NCBI RefSeq assembly: GCF_027066465.1
Contig: NZ_JAMONU010000067.1
Span: 1-13,897 of the forward strand
DNA from: Thermococcus sp.
GTDB taxonomy: Archaea > Methanobacteriota_B > Thermococci > Thermococcales > Thermococcaceae
Length of the DNA stretch: 13,897 bases
Reading direction: 5' to 3'
Part shown: in pieces, positions 12,224-13,897 of the stretch
Position numbering within the stretch: position 1 is the first letter of the stretch
How the letters are laid out: each line of letters begins with the position of its first letter
Notes under the pieces: model-generated
The model's database searches: none
What the model saw: only the letters and a program-made list of their open reading frames with translations
Told to the model about the DNA's origin: nothing
Made by a program: the position numbers and the translations under genes

Positions 12224-12886
12224 ATGCTGGCCGAGGCGTACAGAGACCTGAAGTACCTCCTCAACAGGGGCTACCGGAAGAGCGTTGCCCTGAACTTCGT
12301 GGCCAATCACTACAGGCTGAGGAAGGAAGAGCGGCACCTTCTCGCGAGGTGCGTCTTTCCGGATTCTTGGATTGAGGAAGTTAAGAGGAAGCTCCTCAGA
12401 CCGGAAGAGATTAGGGACAGGGTTCTCGGTGTTGACGGTTTCAACGTTCTCATAACCCTCGAATCGCTCCTCTCTGGGAAGGCCATCCTCTGCGAAGACG
12501 GCCTCATAAGGGATTTGGCCTACAGGGGAAGGTACAGGCCCCATGAAAAGACCGAAGAAAACGTGAAGCTTATTGCGTCCGCTCTGGCCCGTCTGTCGCC
12601 GAAAGAGGTCATCGTTTTCTACGGAAAGAACGCCCCGAGGAGCGGCACCGTCAGGGAGCTGACGCTGAAGGCCTTGGAGGAGCTCGGGATAAACGGAGAA
12701 GTCAGACTCGTACAGAGTCCCGACCACGAGCTTAAAGCGTTCAAAAACGTTGCCACAGCGGATGTTGGCATAATAGAACGTGTTGAAGGTGTCTTTGACC
12801 TTCCCGGCTTCATAGGCGGACTCCTCGGCCTCAGGCCGGTGCCCCTTTCCGAACTCCTGAAGGGAAAGATGAAGTTTTCTGTTTAA
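12224..12886 (+). CDS. DUF434-family protein (COG2454-like)
   Basis: A 220-residue protein of unknown biochemical function. The N-terminal region (about 1-50) has the DUF434 pattern LAEAYRDLKYLLNRGYRKS and then FVANHYRL, followed by a mixed alpha/beta body with VLGVDGFNVLITLESLLSGK (67-86) and DGLIRDLAYRGRYRPHEKTE (92-111), a Rossmann-like segment KEVIVFYGKNAPRSGTVREL, and a C-terminal part with ATADVGIIERV. The D-G-F-N-V stretch is reminiscent of PIN or kinase-like folds, but I cannot assign an activity. No Shine-Dalgarno site precedes ATG 12224, unusual among its neighbours; translation may depend on re-initiation after the HD gene 20 nt upstream. The coding style matches the window. Confidence 0.82.
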   Translation: MLAEAYRDLKYLLNRGYRKSVALNFVANHYRLRKEERHLLARCVFPDSWIEEVKRKLLRPEEIRDRVLGVDGFNVLITLESLLSGKAILCEDGLIRDLAYRGRYRPHEKTEENVKLIASALARLSPKEVIVFYGKNAPRSGTVRELTLKALEELGINGEVRLVQSPDHELKAFKNVATADVGIIERVEGVFDLPGFIGGLLGLRPVPLSELLKGKMKFSV

Positions 12887-12891
12887 AAAGG

Positions 12892-12899
12892 TTTTAATA
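12892..12899 (+). promoter_or_regulatory. TATA-like element before the lipoprotein gene
   Basis: TTTTAATA preceded by AAAAAGG predicts a start near 12921. A second element AAATAAATAA (12911-12920) predicts a start near 12940. Either would serve the lipoprotein gene; the sequence does not decide between them. Confidence 0.45.
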
Positions 12900-12972
12900 G
12901 GTTGAGGTCGAAATAAATAAAGATGCCCTTTGCTTTTCTGGGCCGAAATCAAAGGCCTGAGGAGAGGTTTGC

Positions 12973-13897
12973 ATGGGGAAAGGCACGGTAGTTTTGGTGA
13001 TGGCCCTGATAGGGCTGGTTATCGCCGCCGGCGGTTGCATGGGTTCGGAAAAGCCCTCCGAAACCCCCCAGGGGACGCACTCTTCCGGCCCCTCAATGAC
13101 TCAAACAGCCTCAACGACCTCCACCTCTCACGCCACGGAAACGCACTCAGCAAGCTCGTCCCCAAGAAATTCGCAGACGGGCACGGGAACTGAAACGACG
13201 AGCACTGAGGCCGTTCAGAAGCTCACGTGGGCGAGTCCGTGGGAGTACTCCCCAATCAGAGTTGACGGCAGGGAGTACGTGATAACCCACTACGTCGTCC
13301 TCTATGAGGTCAGGCCCAACGAAACGAGTCCTCTATACAGGTACAGAATAGAGAAGTCGGAGGAAGTGACGAACCTCACGGTGTACGGAAGGGACTTCTA
13401 CGGTTCAAAGGTGAAGGTGGGGACGTTTAAGGTCTATGAGTACAGGACGGTGATAACGCCCATAAACGCCGCCGTCATGAAGGGCGACATTACGATTAAG
13501 GTTTGGTACACCGAGAGGACGAGCGAGGCCTTCATATACCCCTGGGACATAGGCTGGGCGGCAGGTAGCGGTACGGATAACGTGGTGGGCTTTGAGGTTG
13601 ACTACGGAAACGAGAGCCTCATCTACACCAACCCCCTTTCACTCGGAAAGTCCACGCTCCCCTACATAGGCGGAAACCAGAACCTCCTCGATGAGCTGAA
13701 CCCCGACCTCATGAACCTCTACTACGGCTGGTTCGCCGTTCTGAACGTGGGAATCTGGGCCGAGTGGAGCAGGAGAAACCTTCTCGTTCCCCAGAGCGGC
13801 ACCTGGAGGGACTACTTTGGCAACGAGTGGAGCTGGAAGACAAGACCGGCCGGCACCGTTAGGATTTCCGGCATCGAGTTCAAGACCGTTGAGGGTG
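12973..13897 (+). CDS. Secreted lipoprotein of unknown function, 3' truncated by the window edge
   Basis: The frame opens at ATG 12973 and runs without a stop to the end of the window (308 codons seen). Residues 1-21 form a signal peptide with hydrophobic core VVLVMALIGLVIAA and lipobox AAGGC, with Cys 22 as the likely lipidated residue. Residues about 25-78 are a Ser/Thr-rich linker typical of Thermococcales surface lipoproteins and likely glycosylated. The mature domain is rich in Tyr, Trp and beta strands (YVITHYVVLYEVRP, GDITIKVWYTERTSE, YYGWFAVLNVGIWAEWS), with no catalytic motif I recognise and no homology I can name. GAGGAGAGGT (12960-12969) precedes the start. An extracellular role is inferred from the signal peptide only. 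Confidence 0.88.
   Translation, partial: MGKGTVVLVMALIGLVIAAGGCMGSEKPSETPQGTHSSGPSMTQTASTTSTSHATETHSASSSPRNSQTGTGTETTSTEAVQKLTWASPWEYSPIRVDGREYVITHYVVLYEVRPNETSPLYRYRIEKSEEVTNLTVYGRDFYGSKVKVGTFKVYEYRTVITPINAAVMKGDITIKVWYTERTSEAFIYPWDIGWAAGSGTDNVVGFEVDYGNESLIYTNPLSLGKSTLPYIGGNQNLLDELNPDLMNLYYGWFAVLNVGIWAEWSRRNLLVPQSGTWRDYFGNEWSWKTRPAGTVRISGIEFKTVEG

Noticed and set aside
12161..12952. 263-codon minus-strand frame opposite the DUF434 gene
   Set aside because: It overlaps the conserved DUF434 gene throughout, has no ribosome-binding site, and lacks recognisable domains.
12930..13193. 87-codon frame at the start of the lipoprotein gene
   Set aside because: It is in a different frame from the signal peptide/lipobox reading, which is far more convincing and open to the window edge.

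Overview
The window reads as a hyperthermophilic euryarchaeon of the Thermococcales, most likely Thermococcus. Support: a three-subunit euryarchaeal RPA operon, archaeal aIF2-gamma, S6e and Sec61-beta, a DGGGP synthase for archaeal ether lipids, TATA/BRE promoters about 25 bp before starts, GGTGA-type Shine-Dalgarno sites, AGG/AGA arginine codons, G+C apparently above 50 %, and a 5S rRNA/tRNA-Asp pair of the archaeal type. It is dense with almost no intergenic space, and nearly everything is core information-processing or lipid biosynthesis. There is no IS element, CRISPR array or prophage.

Layout. 1-137 (+): C-terminal tail of an unidentified gene. 134-865 (-): XRE-type HTH regulator. 942-1151 (-): tRNA-Asp(GTC) and 5S rRNA in one unit transcribed leftward. 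1241-1834 (+): scpB. 1951-4203 (+): RPA41-RPA14-RPA32 operon. 4188-7011 (-): leftward cluster clp1, ubiA, a small unknown gene and a MntA-like nucleotidyltransferase. 7146-7610 (+): Lrp-type regulator. 7596-8153 (-): engB. 8246-8896 (+): PRC-barrel-like/coiled-coil protein. 8893-9063 (-): Sec61-beta, only 56 codons. 9195-11319 (+): S6e, aIF2-gamma and a PIN-domain protein. 11427-12886 (+): HD phosphohydrolase and DUF434 protein. 12973-end (+): start of a secreted lipoprotein.

How they fit together. ScpB and RPA serve chromosome organisation and single-strand DNA handling. Clp1, aIF2-gamma, S6e, the PIN protein, EngB, 5S rRNA and tRNA-Asp serve RNA processing, ribosome assembly and translation. 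UbiA makes membrane lipid and Sec61-beta is part of the translocon. The less explained items are the orphan MNT protein, the PRC/coiled-coil protein, the small gene coupled to ubiA, the XRE regulator with its palindromic promoter element, and the lipoprotein. Four convergent gene pairs overlap at their stop codons.

I see no clear undescribed multi-gene system here. The findings are candidate details of regulation, start sites and orphan proteins. Start codons were chosen by Shine-Dalgarno spacing and TATA distance, so several genes begin 9-18 nt inside their longest reading frame. Family assignments come from recognised motifs, not from database searches.
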